Shown here piece after piece: positions 37,232-38,296 of a stretch of 38,296 nt of DNA. This DNA is from an uncultured Saprospiraceae bacterium. Its GTDB lineage: Bacteria; Bacteroidota; Bacteroidia; Chitinophagales; Saprospiraceae. The stretch spans positions 1 through 38,296 of the forward strand of contig CALIAG010000130.1 in assembly GCA_938041325.1 (NCBI GenBank), read 5' to 3'. Below the pieces are notes generated by a model. That model made no database searches. It was not told where the DNA came from and worked only from the letters and a program-made list of their open reading frames with translations. The translations under genes were made by a program, and so were the position numbers. Positions within the stretch are counted from its first letter, which is position 1; each line of letters starts with the position of its first letter.

Positions 37232-38029
37232 ATGAGCGTTAAACGATTAAAAGGTTTTTTCAGAAAATTCGATTTATTTTATACTCTTAGGTATTCTTCT
37301 TTGTTTTTAAAGATGGATCGCTTTTTTCGTCCCAGAATTCTAAAAGGAATTCATGCAGAAACCACATTGTACAAAAGTATTTTTAATCGGAGCAATTTAC
37401 ACATTTTTGATGTTGGAGCAAATGAGGGATACACAACAGAGGCATTGCTTCCTTTTTCCGAAAACATAATATGTTTAGAACCTGAGGAACAGAACATAAA
37501 GGCCTTGCAGGCTCGATACAAGAATAATTCTAAAGTAAAAGTATTAGGGAAAGCGGTAAGTGAGGAAATTGGGCAAAGTAGGCTATTTATAGAATCTACA
37601 GGATCCACTTTGCATACATTGAGTGATAAATGGAAAACTCTATTGGAAAATCCAGACAATGACCGATGGCAAAAATCCCTACCATTCAATAAATCAATCC
37701 AAATTGAAACGACAACTTTAGATTCTTTAATTGAAAAGTATGGAGCACCAGATTACATTAAAATAGATGTAGAAGGATATGAGTATGAGGTCATAAAAGG
37801 ATTGAGTAAAAGTATTCCATTAATTAGTTTTGAAGCTAATTTACCTGAGTTTTTAGAAGAAAGTGTCTTATGCGTAAACAGGCTATTAACTATTGATGAA
37901 AGGTATCGATTTAATTACTCTGTTTTTGATAACTTGGAATTGGAAAAATACCTCAAAGGACCAGAATTTATAGCATATTTGAAGAAAACAAAGCTGCGTT
38001 ACATGGATGTGTTTTGTCAATTGAGTTAA
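37232..38029 (+). CDS. FkbM family methyltransferase (second copy)
   Basis: 265 residues. SAM motif I is LHIFDVGANEGYTTEALLPF at 57-76, followed by ICLEPEEQNIKAL and the FkbM signature PDYIKIDVEGYEYEVIKGL near 172-190. It is clearly a relative of the gene at 35282 but diverged, so the two probably methylate different positions or sugars rather than being a recent duplication. It begins a new plus-strand run; the family 2 glycosyltransferase starts 16 bases after its stop. Confidence 0.88.
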   Translation: MSVKRLKGFFRKFDLFYTLRYSSLFLKMDRFFRPRILKGIHAETTLYKSIFNRSNLHIFDVGANEGYTTEALLPFSENIICLEPEEQNIKALQARYKNNSKVKVLGKAVSEEIGQSRLFIESTGSTLHTLSDKWKTLLENPDNDRWQKSLPFNKSIQIETTTLDSLIEKYGAPDYIKIDVEGYEYEVIKGLSKSIPLISFEANLPEFLEESVLCVNRLLTIDERYRFNYSVFDNLELEKYLKGPEFIAYLKKTKLRYMDVFCQLS

Positions 38030-38045
38030 GTCAGAAAATTTTAAT

Positions 38046-38296
38046 ATGCCAGAGCCGCCTATTTTTTCGATTATAATGCCGACCTATAATAGGGCCAATT
38101 TGATCTCTCTGGCTATTCAGAGTGTGATTGATCAAAAACTTGAGAACTGGGAATTAATCATCATAGATGACGGGTCGAAAGATCACACCAAAAAAGTTGT
38201 GGATTCATTCTCTGACAACCGAATAAGATATTTCTATCAAAAGAATCAAGAGAGAAGTGCTTCAAGAAATAACGGCATTTCGTTTGCTAAAGGAGA
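38046..38296 (+). CDS. Glycosyltransferase family 2 (3' end outside the window)
   Basis: The first 83 codons of a GT-A glycosyltransferase, too short for the longer reading frames but unmistakable: FSIIMPTYNRANLISLAIQS, then ELIIIDDGSKDHT with the nucleotide-binding DDGS, and ERSASRNNGISFAKG, which is the acceptor-side R-N-x-G motif of the family. ATG 38046 follows the FkbM stop by 16 bases, and the frame runs off the window end. It probably adds a sugar from a nucleotide sugar to a lipid-linked glycan. Confidence 0.9.
   Translation, partial: MPEPPIFSIIMPTYNRANLISLAIQSVIDQKLENWELIIIDDGSKDHTKKVVDSFSDNRIRYFYQKNQERSASRNNGISFAKG

Overview
The window looks like a chromosomal fragment of a Bacteroidota member, most likely of the Saprospiraceae/Lewinella type. 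This rests on AT-rich DNA with few Shine-Dalgarno sites, a secreted protein ending in a type IX secretion (T9SS) sorting tail, an ECF sigma factor followed by a one-TM protein with an outer-membrane barrel, and giant DUF11/SdrD-like/MopE/HYR surface proteins. I recognise no rRNA, tRNA, CRISPR array, IS element or phage gene.

Layout. 1-564 is the end of a cysteine synthase gene (cysM type). It is followed by a 14-unit array of 25/26-bp tandem repeats (633-991) lying between a terminator hairpin and the 3' end of a minus-strand gene for an exported protein (1000-2079). 2292-4802 holds a secreted M24 peptidase and, in the same reading frame after a single stop codon, a membrane M50-like/TPR protein. 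A non-coding stretch (4803-5351) precedes a small T9SS cargo protein (5352-6398) with a clear terminator. 6559-11931 carries a PLP-dependent dehydratase, a GalU-like nucleotidyltransferase and a 1111-residue GHMP-kinase/UDP-sugar-pyrophosphorylase-like fusion. 12148-15638 is a lipoprotein, ECF sigma factor and probable anti-sigma/beta-barrel cassette. A cyclophilin follows (15726-16223).

Two tandem paralogous giant surface proteins (3648 and 1471 residues) fill 16523-32094. The shorter matches the head and the tail of the longer one, and both end in the same roughly 104-residue module instead of a recognisable T9SS tail. Two small genes follow: a DUF5655-type protein and a helical protein of unknown function. 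From 33479 to the window end there is a surface-glycan-type locus: asparagine synthase, two FkbM methyltransferases, a GT-B-like glycosyltransferase on the opposite strand, and the start of a family 2 glycosyltransferase.

How the genes fit together. Much of the window serves the cell envelope: exported peptidase, T9SS cargo, giant adhesin-like proteins, envelope-linked sigma signalling, nucleotide-sugar activation and glycan assembly. The most unusual items are the kinase-pyrophosphorylase fusion, the sigma cassette whose membrane protein carries both an inner-membrane helix and an outer-membrane-type barrel, the in-frame peptidase pair, and the repeat array that appears to be transcribed as a 3' untranslated region. 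All family assignments are by eye from translated motifs; no database search was possible.
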